The notes under the pieces are model-generated. The model had not been told where the DNA came from. It made no database searches and saw only the letters and a list, made by a program, of their open reading frames with translations. From Termitomyces sp. T153 (taxonomy: Eukaryota > Basidiomycota > Agaricomycetes > Agaricales > Lyophyllaceae): a stretch of 64,000 bases of DNA. A program made the position numbers and the translations under genes. Below, piece by piece: positions 31,473 through 41,904 of this stretch (position 1 is its first letter; the number at the start of each line of letters is the position of its first letter). Where the stretch lies: assembly GCA_018296165.2 (NCBI GenBank), contig JACKQL020000106.1, positions 1 to 64,000 of the forward strand. Reading direction: 5' to 3'.

Positions 31473-31801
31473 TGTTAAAAATCAGACTGTATTGATCCTA
31501 AGAACAATATTAGATTATCCCTCAGTCCGATATAATTGACTGGATTGTTTGACTGTACCTAAGAACAATATTAGATTATCCTATGGTCCAGTCAGTTTAT
31601 ATGTATGTATGTAAGTAAGGTTTGCTCACCCTCAGTGCTCTACAAAATGTCCATGGTCATATAGGAAAGGTGGACAATGAAGCCATTGTCCACAGTGTAA
31701 CAGTGTGTCGTATATTATAGAGTGATCGTATGTCGGTGGCCCTGTGTGCGACCCTGTGTGAAGAGTGTCTGTGTGATATTGTCGAGGTTGCAAGTCCAAC
31801 A
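31473..31801 (-). repeat. Copia 5' LTR (329 bp)
   Basis: The minus strand starts TGTTGGACTTGCAACCTCG at 31801 and ends TTTTTAACA at 31473. It matches the first part of the LTR at 18991, but with CpG preserved (TCGTATAT, TCGGTGG, TGCGACC) where the other copy has TpG or CpA. A 22-bp segment (TAAGAACAATATTAGATTATCC) is present twice at about 31498 and 31559. Confidence 0.8.
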
Positions 31802-32088
31802 AGGTAGGTAGTAAGTAGTAGCTTCGAATGATCACCGGTGATCAGCGCTCAGCACCGTCGTAGCATGTGGGCGCGCGAGATCGAGGGTGGCGCGCCACAG
31901 ATCACAGCATGAATTTACCCGCAAAACTTACCGCCGCAATCTTGTGCAGACTTCTCAATTGCGCGTCTCTTTCAAGACAAACGACAAAGAGTTGTCGAGA
32001 AGAGTCGGGGTCGGCCCGCGAAAATGAACGCGGTACGTGAGGGGCCTGAAAACCATGGCATAAAAAGTACCATACACTCAATACACAA
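31802..32088. other. Boundary between transposon block and gene-rich region
   Basis: This 287-bp stretch is CpG-rich and contains a perfect 14-bp palindrome GATCACCGGTGATC near 31830. I see no ORF of note. It separates the copia LTR from the 3' end of the biotin gene. Confidence 0.6.
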
Positions 32089-34771
32089 TTACGCCTTTTC
32101 CCATACCGCTGCCGAAAACGATCTTCTTCTTCCCCAGTTCGCCTCCTGTTCCCTCTCCCGTTCCCTCTCCCGATCTACTCGCGTCACCCATTCCAACACG
32201 TACCGAATCCAAACCTCAATATCCCTCACCATCGCAGGCTTCGTATTCAAACTCGTCATGAAATACGCCACGTTCCCAAGCGTCCTAAAATGCACCGAAT
32301 ACGGCGCACCGCCCGGCGCACCCGTCTCCGGCGCTTGGTCCACGTCTTTTCGCACATGCAAATAGTTCAGCAGTGAAAACGTTTTCTCCGCCGCATACGA
32401 AGTATACCCTACTCCCCAACATCAACCGGGGTCAACGCATGAAAAACATATAATCACAAAGAACCAACTCACCCTTTCTCGCACCAGTAACCTTGATCGC
32501 CAACACACATCCAAGCGCCATAACCTCCTCCACCCTCTCCATCTCCGACAACCTCCTCACAAACTCCGGGTCCCAAAAACTCCAAACCGACTCCTTACCC
32601 TCTACTTGTCCCTCCACGACCCCCCACCTCTTCCTCGCCTCCCTCCACTCCCCACTGCGCGTAAGCTTCCCAATCTCCTTGAGCGTCTCAGCCGCAACCT
32701 CACACCCAACCGGATGCGCACTATACGAATGACCATGCAATAGCGCCTCATCCTTCCTACATGACAAAAACGCCTTGAAAATCCCCTCCTTCGCAAGCGT
32801 CACAGCGAGCGGAACAAGCCCGCCCGTCAGCACTTTGGCATTCACCGCAATATCAGGGTGCACACCCAAGACTGGGCCGGCGCTCTGCACGCCAAGCCGA
32901 TAAAGGCCCACAAACACCTCGTCATAGATCACTGGGAGACCCTTCCATCCATCTTGTCCCTCACCGCGGCCCTTTATACCGCACAACCCAAGCTCCTCCT
33001 GTCCACTCCTCACAACATCCACCAAAACACGCTGGAACAACGGATCCACAAACTTCATCCCTCCAGCGCCCATAACAAGAGGCTCAATGATCAACGCAGC
33101 CAACCTGGGCCCATTCGCCCTTTTCCTCTCCGCCTCCTGCTTCCTCAACACCCTCTCCACATACTCCCTATACACCTTTTCCAACTCTGTTCCCATTCTC
33201 TCCTGGACACCATACACCCCATTGACACTGTCAAACTCATACCACCCCTCTCCCATCCCCGACGAGAGCCTGACTCCCAGCTTTCCATCCACAAAACCCA
33301 CAGTGGGCGGGTCAATCCACACACCCTTGCCCTCATGCCACTCGCACGTATAGACCCCCGTCTTCTCACACGCATCCATTGCTCCAATGGTATCACCATG
33401 ATACGACCCCGTCAGACCGAGGACCCCCAGCTTTTCAGTAGTAGTAGCAGGGACACCCATCCTTTTGGTCCAGGCGCGCAAGGCCATCTTGATGGCCACC
33501 TCCATGCCTGTACTTCCATTATCAGAGATGAACACCCTGTGGGCCCACCCCTTGCCGGGACCGCGCAACATGGCCTCGGTAAGCTTGAGGGCGGGAAGGT
33601 GTATTGCGGCGGGGAACATGACGTGACCGTAACGTCCGGCGGCGCGTGCAGCAGCGAGGGTAGTGTTGGTGTGTGCATGGCCAAAAGTTTGTGTCCACCA
33701 TGAGGCTGAGGAGTCGAGCTGGGGATGAAGCAAGGAGGCGGTGGGGGATGGATGTTTGTTATCGTAGACGCTGAAAAAGTCGGACGAGGCGCTGTCGATG
33801 ACGTTGACGGTGGCTGGGTGTTGGTAGTCGGCGTGCTGGACGAATGGCCACCAGACGGAGTCGATGGCGCGTTCGGGCATGGAGTCGAGCTCGGCAAGGC
33901 GGGACGTGTGGGCACTGTCGAGGTGGTTGACGGTATCGAGGACACTGTCGAGTCGGTTGTAGTAGGCGTCTGTGGATTTGAAGTTTTCATCGGGGCTGGA
34001 CAGGGGGTGGGGTGGTTTTTCAAAGGAGGCAAGCCAGACGTCGCGTTCAGCAAAGTATTGGGTGAGGTATTCGTGGTTGCGATAGTAGGGATCGCGGAAG
34101 AGGAGGACGGCATCGACGATGTAGCCCCGAAGGAGGAGGGCTTCGTATGCAGCGATAGTGGTGGAGATGCCGCCGAGATTGGCATCGCCGATGAGGATCG
34201 CAGGCAAGAAGAGGGGGCGGAAGGCCTCTGCCTGGGTTGTGCCCGAGAGGGTGGGGCTGTGTACACCTGCGAATGATGGGTGTCGAGAGCAGAGACAGAC
34301 GAGACAAAACATACCACCCGCGGTCTCGACATAGAGATGGGCATTTTGGAGGCCAGCAGCAGCAGCGCGGCGGACGCAGCCGGCTATGGCATTGACGAGA
34401 GCTTCGTCGGAGATCTGGAGAGGTCAGCGGGGGCAGAGGCGACGGGGAGGGACGCACTGGAGGGCGGTCGGCGAGCTGCGCGGCGAGATGGGGGCTGACT
34501 GGGTGGTCGTATTGGTAGAGACACTCTGTGTGGGCCGAGGGCGCATGGCGGCGCACGTGGCTGTGGGGGATGAGCGACGAAGCGCCGGGCTGGAGACGAC
34601 TCACGCGGTGTCTGCGGCGGCGAGCGGGCCGGTGCTGACGGGCTTGAGGTAGTAGACGGGGTGTGTGCGGGCAGACGCACGGACGAGGGCGGTCGTGAGG
34701 ACCGTCTTGCCGACGTCCGTGTTTGCGCCAAAGACGTGGTGTGCGCGCAGGTGGCGGAAGAGAAGGGACAT
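32089..34771 (-). CDS. bioDA: Bifunctional dethiobiotin synthetase / DAPA aminotransferase (BioDA)
   Basis: Exons are 34605-34771, 34458-34560, 34315-34414, 32473-34266 and 32089-32408, giving 827 aa with every phase closing. The N-terminal BioD domain has a P-loop GANTDVGKT (residues 15-23) and ETAGGVHSPT ... GGISTTIAAYE. The C-terminal BioA domain is a class-III PLP aminotransferase with GSTGMEVAIKMALRAW, GSYHGDTIGAMD, VIYDEVFVGLYRLG and the NAKVLTGG lysine that should bind PLP. It performs two consecutive steps, KAPA-derived DAPA formation and ring closure to dethiobiotin; fungal fusions are usually mitochondrial, though I see no strong presequence. The start at 34771 is the first true ATG. 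It diverges from CDC20, 77 bp away. Confidence 0.95.
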
Positions 34772-34848
34772 GGCGGTCACGTGGTGTGGATGCACGTGGT
34801 GTTGCTGGAAATCTCACGTGTGCTGCCCTCGCGTTGCTTTCGACCACG
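34772..34848. promoter_or_regulatory. 77-bp bidirectional promoter with three CACGTG sites
   Basis: CACGTG palindromes lie at 34778-34783, 34793-34798 and 34815-34820, between the divergent starts of bioDA and CDC20. CACGTG is the E-box bound by bHLH factors such as Cbf1-type proteins. No TATA box is visible. The spacing leaves almost no room for other elements. Confidence 0.75.
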
Positions 34849-36490
34849 ATGGAGGCAGAAACGCCGTCGCGCAGAGCCCGTGCGCGTTCTGAGGCAAAGA
34901 CGCCGCTGACGCCGTCGCTCGTCGCCGCCATGGCCAACGTCGCCATCAACGCCGCCGCGCGCCCGGCGTCGCCCATCAAGCGCACGACCTGCGCCTCCAT
35001 CGCCCTCTCCGACGCCCTCCAGCGCCAGGCAGGCGCCGGCGTCATCCGCAAGGGCGGCGTCGAAAGCAGGCTCGACGTCGTCACGCGCGACTACGTCCCT
35101 CAGCTCAAACGCTCGCGCTCCACGCCTGCCTCGGCCCGCCGCGATCGTTTCATCACAAACAGAGACAGCGACAACGACGTCGCCGCCACTCTCGAGCAGA
35201 TGCACCTCAACCCAAAGTCTGCCTCTCCCGCCCACACCGCCCGTCTCGTCGCCGCCACTGGCGTCCCGCTCAACCGCCGCATCCTCGCCTACCACGAGCA
35301 GCCCCCTGCGCCCCCCTCAGACTCCCACTCCGTCCTCGCCCAGCACCGCGAGTTCGCCCGTCCTCTCTATGCCCAGCGTGGCGCCGCTATCCCCAACTCC
35401 ATCGGCGCCACAAAATCCCGCAAAATCCCCACCCAGCCCGAACGCGTCCTCGATGCCCCGGGCCTCGTCGACGACTTCTACCTCAACCTCCTCGCTTGGT
35501 CCTCCGCAAACTCCGTCGCAGTCGCCCTCGAGGCCTCCACCTACATCTGGAAGGCCGACACCGGCGCCGTCACCCAGCTCGCCGACGCCCCCGAGGGCAC
35601 ATACGTCTCCAGCGTCGACTTTTCCAACGACGGCGCCTTCCTCGGTGTCGGTCTCGGCACCGGCGACGTCGAGCTCTGGGACGTCGAGTCCGCCCAGAAG
35701 CTCCGCACCATGACTGGCCACCAAGGCCAGGTCGCCACCCTCTCGTGGCACCAGCACATCCTCACTTCTGGCTGTGGTGACGGCAGCATCTGGCACCACG
35801 ATGTCCGCATCCCCCGGCACAAGGTCATGGAGCTCCTCGGTCACACTGGTGAAGTCTGCGGTCTCAAATGGCGCTCCGACGGCGAGCTCCTCGCCAGCGG
35901 CGGCAACGACAACGTCGTCAATATCTGGGACGGACGCCTCGGCAACGTCGCCCGTGGCAACACCAAATGGACAAAACGAAATCACACCGCAGCCGTCAAG
36001 GTATGATCTATCCACACATTTCCCTTCCATCCTAACCTTGCCTCAGGCAATTGCCTGGTGTCCCTGGCAGCCCTCCCTCCTCGCATCCGGCGGCGGCACA
36101 AACGACGCCACCATCAACATCTGGAACACCACCACCGGCGCACGCCTTCATTCTCTCAAAACACCCTCCCAGATCACCTCTCTCCTATGGGCACCCGCCA
36201 AAAAGGAGATCCTCTCAACGCATGGGTTCCCCACCAACGCAGTCATGGTGCACGCCTACCCGTCCATGGAACGCGTCGCAGAGATCCGTGACGCACACGA
36301 CGCGCGAGTGCTGTTTAGCTGTCTCTCGCCAAATGGTGACGTGGTATGCACAGGCGCTGGAGACGAGAACCTCAAGTTTTGGAGGATCTGGGACTCGGGT
36401 GAGGAAAAGGCAAGAAAGAAAAAGGTTGTGTCGGACGTTGGTGGGGGGAGGATTAATTCGACGAAAGAAGGTATTTTGAGCATCAGGTAG
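34849..36490 (+). CDS. CDC20: Cdc20-type APC/C activator, WD40 protein
   Basis: Two exons, 34849-36000 and 36047-36490, join in phase 0 across a 46-nt intron to give 531 aa. The N-terminal region has a C-box-like DRFITNR and a RRILAYHEQPP segment. WD40 repeats start after RVLDAPGLVDDFYLNLLAWS and include SGGNDNVVNIWD and AIAWCPWQPSLLASGGGT. The protein ends in Ile-Arg, the IR tail that docks on APC/C TPR subunits. LDAPGLVDDFYLNLL and the VALEASTYIW block fit Cdc20 better than Cdh1. It would trigger securin/cyclin ubiquitination at anaphase. Codons are strongly C-ending. It is convergent with the SDR gene, 54 bp away. Confidence 0.95.
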
Positions 36491-36544
36491 TACATCGCAT
36501 TCAATAGTATATCACTGACTACATGGATTTTTTACTTTACACGT

Positions 36545-37621
36545 TCACCATGCATGATGTCCTCCACTGACTAGGATACTGAGCGGCGTTAGAAGAAACC
36601 TGTAGTACAGAAAGCGCGGTACGTACTCGCTGCCGGTACAAAAGCTTGACGCGTCGCTCGCGAGCCACGCAACGACGCCACGGAGCTCGTCAGGGCGTCC
36701 GATACGTCCCATCGGATTGAGGTTGGACCACTTTTCGAGGAGATGAGGCTGCGCGTCGAGGTATGCAGCAGTCATCCTGTGTCCCCAATCAATAAACATC
36801 CACCCGTCAAGGGCGCAACGAACTTTGTATATATATGGCCTGGCGAGATGGAATTGACTCGAATCCCCTCGCGGCCCAACTCACAAGCCATACTCCGCGC
36901 CATCTGAAGAACGGCAGACTTGCTCGAGTTGTACGACACCCACGCATGATCCTACCATCCTCAGCTCAAGCCAAACACACAGAGACAAACGCACCCTATT
37001 CGTAATACTCCCCGACATACTCGCAACCAAAACAATACTCCCCCCATTCCCAAACCTCCTCATCTGCCTACCCGCCGCCTGCGCAGTCCACAACACCCCA
37101 TCCACATTAACACCAAACACATCCCTAAACTGCTCCGCCGGATACTCCAAACAATCCGTATGCGCCTTCAACACCCCCGCCGCCGCAACACACACGTCCA
37201 TCCTCCCCTCACGATCCCCAATCTCCCGCGCCCGCTCCCACATACCCCTCTGGTCCCTCACATCCGCACACACATACTCCATCCTCGCGCCGCCCGTCCC
37301 AATCCGCGCCGCATACGCGCGTGTCTTGCGGAACTCGTCCGACGGCTCCGCGGGCAGATCGACGCAGTAGACGGCACGTGCGCCCGCTTCGGAGAGGGCT
37401 AGTGCCATTTCGAGCCCGAGACCGCGGTTGGCGCCCGAGACGATGCAGACGCGGTCGGTGAGTGAGAACTCGTCGAAGAGCGTGCGGCGCGGGGTTGGGT
37501 CGGCGTCGAGTGCGGCGGCTACGCCGATCGGGGCGGGTTTGAGGAGAGGGCGGGAGACGGAGAGGCGGCGGTGGAGGCGTGGGGCCAGACGAGGGAGGAC
37601 CGTGCGAAGAGGGGAGAACAT
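36545..37621 (-). CDS. Short-chain dehydrogenase/reductase, paralogue A
   Basis: Exons are 36995-37621, 36824-36951, 36627-36776 and 36545-36578, giving 312 aa. The second intron uses an uncommon GTTCGT donor. An Arg-rich, acid-poor N-terminus ([20 protein letters not shown]) suggests mitochondrial import. The Rossmann glycine motif is SGANRGLG, followed by a DVRDQ block, NVDG, a catalytic Ser in VASMSGS, and YNSSK as the YxxxK pair. It ends SGGHHAW. The closest known activities for this type are polyol or sorbose reductases, but the substrate is not determinable. It is a tandem partner of the gene at 39478-40685, with three of its intron positions conserved. Confidence 0.9.
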
Positions 37622-38858
37622 TGCGATTATGTGCCAGGTACTGCATGGGCAGGCAGCTTTATACTTGTCCTGCTGACCTTGTGACCCGTCCAAGAAGCTG
37701 GGAAGCCCTCATACAACAGTCGTTTCAGGTCTTCTCACGGGGCCTCCAAGGTAAGTAGTACGTATCAACCTTCCTTTGGTTTCTGAGCTTTGGGACCGAG
37801 GCAGGATTGTGGGACAATATCAGACATTCGATCTCTTTGGACTAATTATGGCGGACACGTCACGGCATCGCAAGCGGCAGGTTGACGGCAGGATTCGGCA
37901 TATCCTCACACACAAAGTGATGTCAAATGCATATGTAGGCAACGATATATGTATGGATTTGTGGCAAAAGAACGTGATCGTCGTGCATCATATTTACTTT
38001 CTTTATCAAGAGGACAACCAATAAACTCCTCTGTAATGTCAAGTTTGGTTCTTCCTCTGGAGTAATAGTTATTATAGTGGAACTACTCTTATGGCCAAAA
38101 AATTGTCAGTATCTTTTGCACCCAGCATTAACTCTCAAGATGGATGGCATTCCTGCAAATGACACTTGAGATTGGACATCATTGCAGAATTTGCATGCAA
38201 TAGGAACATCAGTGCAAGGCTTCTGTTTAGATATCTTCACTACTAAAATAATCCAAAACTCAAATGCATGTAGACAGCTATCAACTACCTTTCCACTAAC
38301 AACACATAAATAACAGACTCTATTGATACTGGACTGGCCACAGAATCCACATGGATATTCTGTTGAGGCCTGCGAGAATTTCAATTGATCTATGTATTAC
38401 AGTGGATCTAAGGACCTACAGCTCCTGAGGTCTCTCCATTTCCTGTGGATTTGATTTTTACCATGCTTGATATATTGAAGACATGAAGTGCAAAGAACAT
38501 GTTGATATCCATTCAAGTAAGTTTTCCAAGAAGGTGATCATTATGAAACAAGAGACAATTATAGACACTGAGAGATTGGGTCTAAAATGATTAACTATAA
38601 TTGCAGTGAAAGGCACGGCCACTCGATGAAGAGGACACGTTGATAAAGTGTTGTCGCGTCAGGGCTCAAATTCTCATGAATGCCATCAAATGCCGAACAT
38701 CAGATGCCGGCTTTGCCGAGCAGCCACATATACAACAACAATGTCCTTATTTGGAGGGAAGAGTATCAACCATATCCACAATCAATCGATCCCACACCCC
38801 TTCACTGCTGGTACTAGAACCTATTTCCATTGGAAAAATGAAAAAAAGAAACCTGTCA
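37622..38858. other. Intergenic region between SDR paralogues, left part
   Basis: This is AT-richer sequence with no ORF I can support. It begins with the shared upstream region of SDR A. Around 38600-38860 there are low-similarity echoes of the 230-bp repeat that follows (CCATTGGAAAAA). No RNA gene was recognised. Confidence 0.55.
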
Positions 38859-39330
38859 TATCATTTCTTTGGCAGAATTTTCCTTTGGAAAAAGGCTTTT
38901 CTCATTGTTGACGGCCTTTGTCCATTGGAAATACCCTGGTTGGAAATGGCATCACAGGTTTATTTTTCAGTATTTTCTTAGGAGACACTATTGACTGCCA
39001 GCAGTGCTTGGATGAACAACTGATGGGGCAGTTGGTGCGTACCGAGAGTGCTTATTACCACCAACTAAACACCCTACCACCTGGTTTCATGTATGGACTC
39101 TATCATTTCTTTGGCAGAATTTTCCTTTGGAAAAAGGCTTTTCTCATTGTTGACGGCCTTTGTCCATTGGAAATACCCTGGTTGGAAATGGCATCACAGG
39201 TTTATTTTTCAGTATTTTCTTAGGAGACACTATTGACTGCCAGCAGTGCTTGGATGAACAACTGATGGGGCAGTTGGTGCGTACCGAGAGTGCTTATTAC
39301 CACCAACTAAACACCCTACCACCTGGTTTC
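38859..39330. repeat. 230-bp segment duplicated in tandem
   Basis: Copies at 38859-39088 and 39101-39330 have equal length and appear identical from TATCATTTCTTTGGCAG to CACCTGGTTTC. They are separated by 12 bp that partly reappear after the second copy, so the duplicated unit is 242 bp. Each copy keeps a short open frame, but its protein has no recognisable family. Identity suggests a recent event. Confidence 0.9.
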
Positions 39331-39477
39331 GAGACAGGTAGTGTATGGACTGCAAAGCATAAAGCCTCCTAGACAACAACATCACTGGCTAACCCCCCGT
39401 ATATTAAGAACTCTGCGAAACGACATCAAGGTAGATAACTGACTCCTACGGTACATTGCCTCAGCTGCCAGTGCACA

Positions 39478-40685
39478 TCACCATGCGTGGAACCCTCCAC
39501 TAACAAATATACTAACGAAATCAACATCAGATCAAATCGAACGTTGATAAACACCACTCACTTGCTTCCGGTACAGAAACTCGATGCATCGCTCGCCAAC
39601 CATGCAACAACGCCTCGAAGCTCATCTGGCCGACCAATTCGGCCCAACGGAGCCGAATCAGACCACCTCTTCAAGGTCTCGGGTTGTTCAAGCAACTCCA
39701 CTGTCATCCTGGATAATCCATGATGTCAGCAGTTCAAATACTTGGATATCATTAAATGCAACAAACGGGCTGCGGATGTATCCCGGAGAGATTGAATTCA
39801 CACGGATTCCTTTGCTCCCAAACTCACATGCCATGCTTCTAGTCATTTGAAGCACGGCAGACTTGCTCGCACCATATGCAACTGCGTCGTCTTCCTGTAC
39901 ACGTTCAATTGGAATATCATCTCTATCATATCACTCGAGGACTCACTTTCAAGTTATTGTGTCCAGCAATCGATGAAATCATGATAATACTCCCTGAACC
40001 ACCAAATCGAAGCATCTGTTGTGCCGCAGCTTGCGCCGTGAAAAGTGACCCATTCACATTCGTATCCATGACCTTGATAATCTCAACCCTTCTTGCTAGC
40101 TTCACAAAACCCCAAACATACCTCTTGATATGGACCTTCAGGGAACGTCACGGCTTCAAGTTTCCCCACTACCTTAGGAATAATGCCTGCAGCCGTAACA
40201 CACACGTCCATCCTCCCCTCCTTATCTCCAATGACTCTCACCTTATCCCACATGCCCTTCTGATCTCGTACATCCGCCGACACATACTCCAACCGGCCAC
40301 CTATCTTCCGCACAAAATATTCAGTACTCTTCCACTCCTTCGAAGGCTCTGAAGGCAGATCCAAGCAATAAATCGCCCGCGCTCCTAATTCGCAAAGTGG
40401 GAGAGCCATCTCGAGGCCGAGACCGCGATTTCCACCAGAGACGATTCCCACTCGATCTTTGAGAGAGAACTCTTCAAATATCTTGGGACGTGGCACTACT
40501 TTTGGATCAGCGGCTGCCTGGATTGCAGCTTTAACACCTAGGGGAGCCAACGGCGAACTGGACTGAGTCATCGGGGTCTGTAAAACGGCAGTGGCTGTTC
40601 GAAACATGCGGCGACATGTCCTCGTACGCAGAGAGTTCAGCAATACTGGGGCGGTAAGGCTGTAAAGATTTCTCAGCGGCAACAT
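39478..40685 (-). CDS. Short-chain dehydrogenase/reductase, paralogue B
   Basis: Exons are 40122-40685, 39947-40072, 39767-39894, 39562-39708 and 39478-39511, giving 332 aa. Paralogue A lacks the intron at 40073-40121; the other three introns match A in position, and exons 39767-39894 (128 nt) and 39478-39511 (34 nt) have the same lengths as in A. Motifs are SGGNRGLG, DVRDQKG, NVNGS, ISSIAG and YGASK, ending SGGFHAW. The N-terminus is basic (NSLRTRTCRRMFRTATAVL), consistent with mitochondrial import. The start at 40685 is the first ATG; a longer frame begins with GTG. The substrate is unknown. Confidence 0.9.
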
Positions 40686-40876
40686 GACAACAGACACGTT
40701 CTGGACACTCGATTAATTCATTTCTTTTATGTGTTTCAATCACCCTGTGACTTCTCTTCTTCGTGACAGGAGAATATTCGCTCATTGTATATCCCTTGGG
40801 AAAATGTACACGTACAACGCTGATAATACACAATCTGGAACGACATGAAAGACTTCGTGAGAAAAAGAAGTAATAT
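40686..40876. other. Short spacer upstream of SDR B
   Basis: This 191-bp spacer separates the NTF2-like gene stop from the SDR B start, both on the minus strand. It must contain the SDR B promoter and the terminator of the upstream gene. No distinct motif is seen. Confidence 0.5.
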
Positions 40877-41760
40877 TCACGAGGGTTTGGGTGTGCGAAT
40901 AAGGCAAGGTACAACCCTGGCATTTATTACGCGGAGGAGGTGAGCACCGCGCCAGTTCGGTAAATCCTTGCCGCTCCATTGATTTACCAACTTGATGATC
41001 TTGTCGTTATCATCAAGGTCAACGATGATTATGGAATCAATAATCTAAGAACTGAGAAAAGTGATAATTAATGACTCGAGTCAGTATAACACACCTTCTT
41101 CCGTTTCAGAAAGCGGTAGGAGTATTGCCGCGATAGAGAAAAAACCAGTCGATTAGGTGAATGTGTCGACGACATAACCCGCATTGATAATATCTTTGAT
41201 TCCGAGTATATTTTGGACTGCGCAAATGAGTGAAAGTGAGCTTGAACAAATTCAGCGACATACCATGGCAAACCACTGTAACAATACTCAATATGAGAAA
41301 GACAGACTTGATTGCCAGTATCAACGTACATGAGCTGTGTACTCGTTGTAGCCTCTACATAGCGATATGGGATCCTGGAGACAAATTCATGGAAAGAAGT
41401 TGCAAGAGGATAGATACGTACTTCAAAGACAGCGTCAGGACTCCATGTCCTTTCGAAAATGTCTACTGTCGGCCGACACTCGTATAGTTCTCGTAAATCA
41501 TTCAAGACCCTCCGGTGTTCTGGCTTGAGCTGCCTGTGATTCTCGCCATAGTCCTGACTGCTTCTCCGGCGCTTTAAAGGAGACTGATTGTCGAACTTAG
41601 CACCCGAATAGTGGGCTCCTCCAGCAACAGATTCTACTAAAGCGGAGGTGTGAATAGGAAGAAGGGGAGGATGGTGATAAGTTAGAGTGGGCGGGGAGGG
41701 AGATCTTGGAGGATTGGATGTGGCGGAGCCTCGTGAAAGTGTGCGCCGATGCTTTGACAT
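40877..41760 (-). CDS. NTF2/SnoaL-like conserved fungal protein
   Basis: Exons are 41422-41760, 41330-41374, 41264-41275, 41095-41217 and 40877-41044, giving 228 aa in phase. Exon 3 is only 12 nt (Trp-Phe-Ala-Met). The first 80 residues are a Pro/Ser-rich low-complexity stretch with a basic KRRRSS run. From about residue 90 the fold-like pattern LRELYECRPTVDIFERTW, DAVFEDP, ESKILSMRVMSST, NRLVFSLSRQYSYRFLKRKK, IDSIIIVDLDDNDKIIKLV, DQWSGKDLP (here NQWSGKDLP) matches a conserved SnoaL-like fungal family, as I recall it. Function is unknown. It lies 144 bp downstream of the STRAP homologue in the same orientation. Confidence 0.8.
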
Positions 41761-41904
41761 GGCTAGAAGATGAGCAATGCTGTGACGTAACATGAAGTCA
41801 TCCTCCAGCACAACAATGTACAACAAACGCCGAGATCGCATCGGGGGTCTTTTCGCAAATTATATATGTGATGCGTGACAAATACCATTGTACAAGTAAA
41901 GATT

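Larger units (their letters stand above)
18423..31801 (-). mobile_element. Copia element split by two nested gypsy insertions
   Basis: Pieces on the minus strand in copia order are: 5' LTR 31473-31801, gag 29996-31223, a protease fragment 26735-26828, integrase-RT-RNase H 19040-22200 and 3' LTR 18423-18991. Between them lie a truncated gypsy element (26829-29995) and a chromodomain gypsy (about 22300-26734). The order and common orientation of the pieces support one original copia copy. Junction positions are approximate because target duplications are not clear. Confidence 0.65.

Noticed and set aside
32858..33703. 281-codon plus-strand frame
   Set aside because: It lies wholly antisense to the large BioDA exon, which has strong domain support; the frame has no recognisable family.
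34047..35084. 345-codon minus-strand frame across BioDA, the shared promoter and CDC20
   Set aside because: It crosses introns and the divergent promoter and contains only an Arg/Pro-rich shadow sequence.
35317..36030. 237-codon minus-strand frame
   Set aside because: It is antisense to the WD40 part of CDC20 and is a by-product of C-ending codons there.
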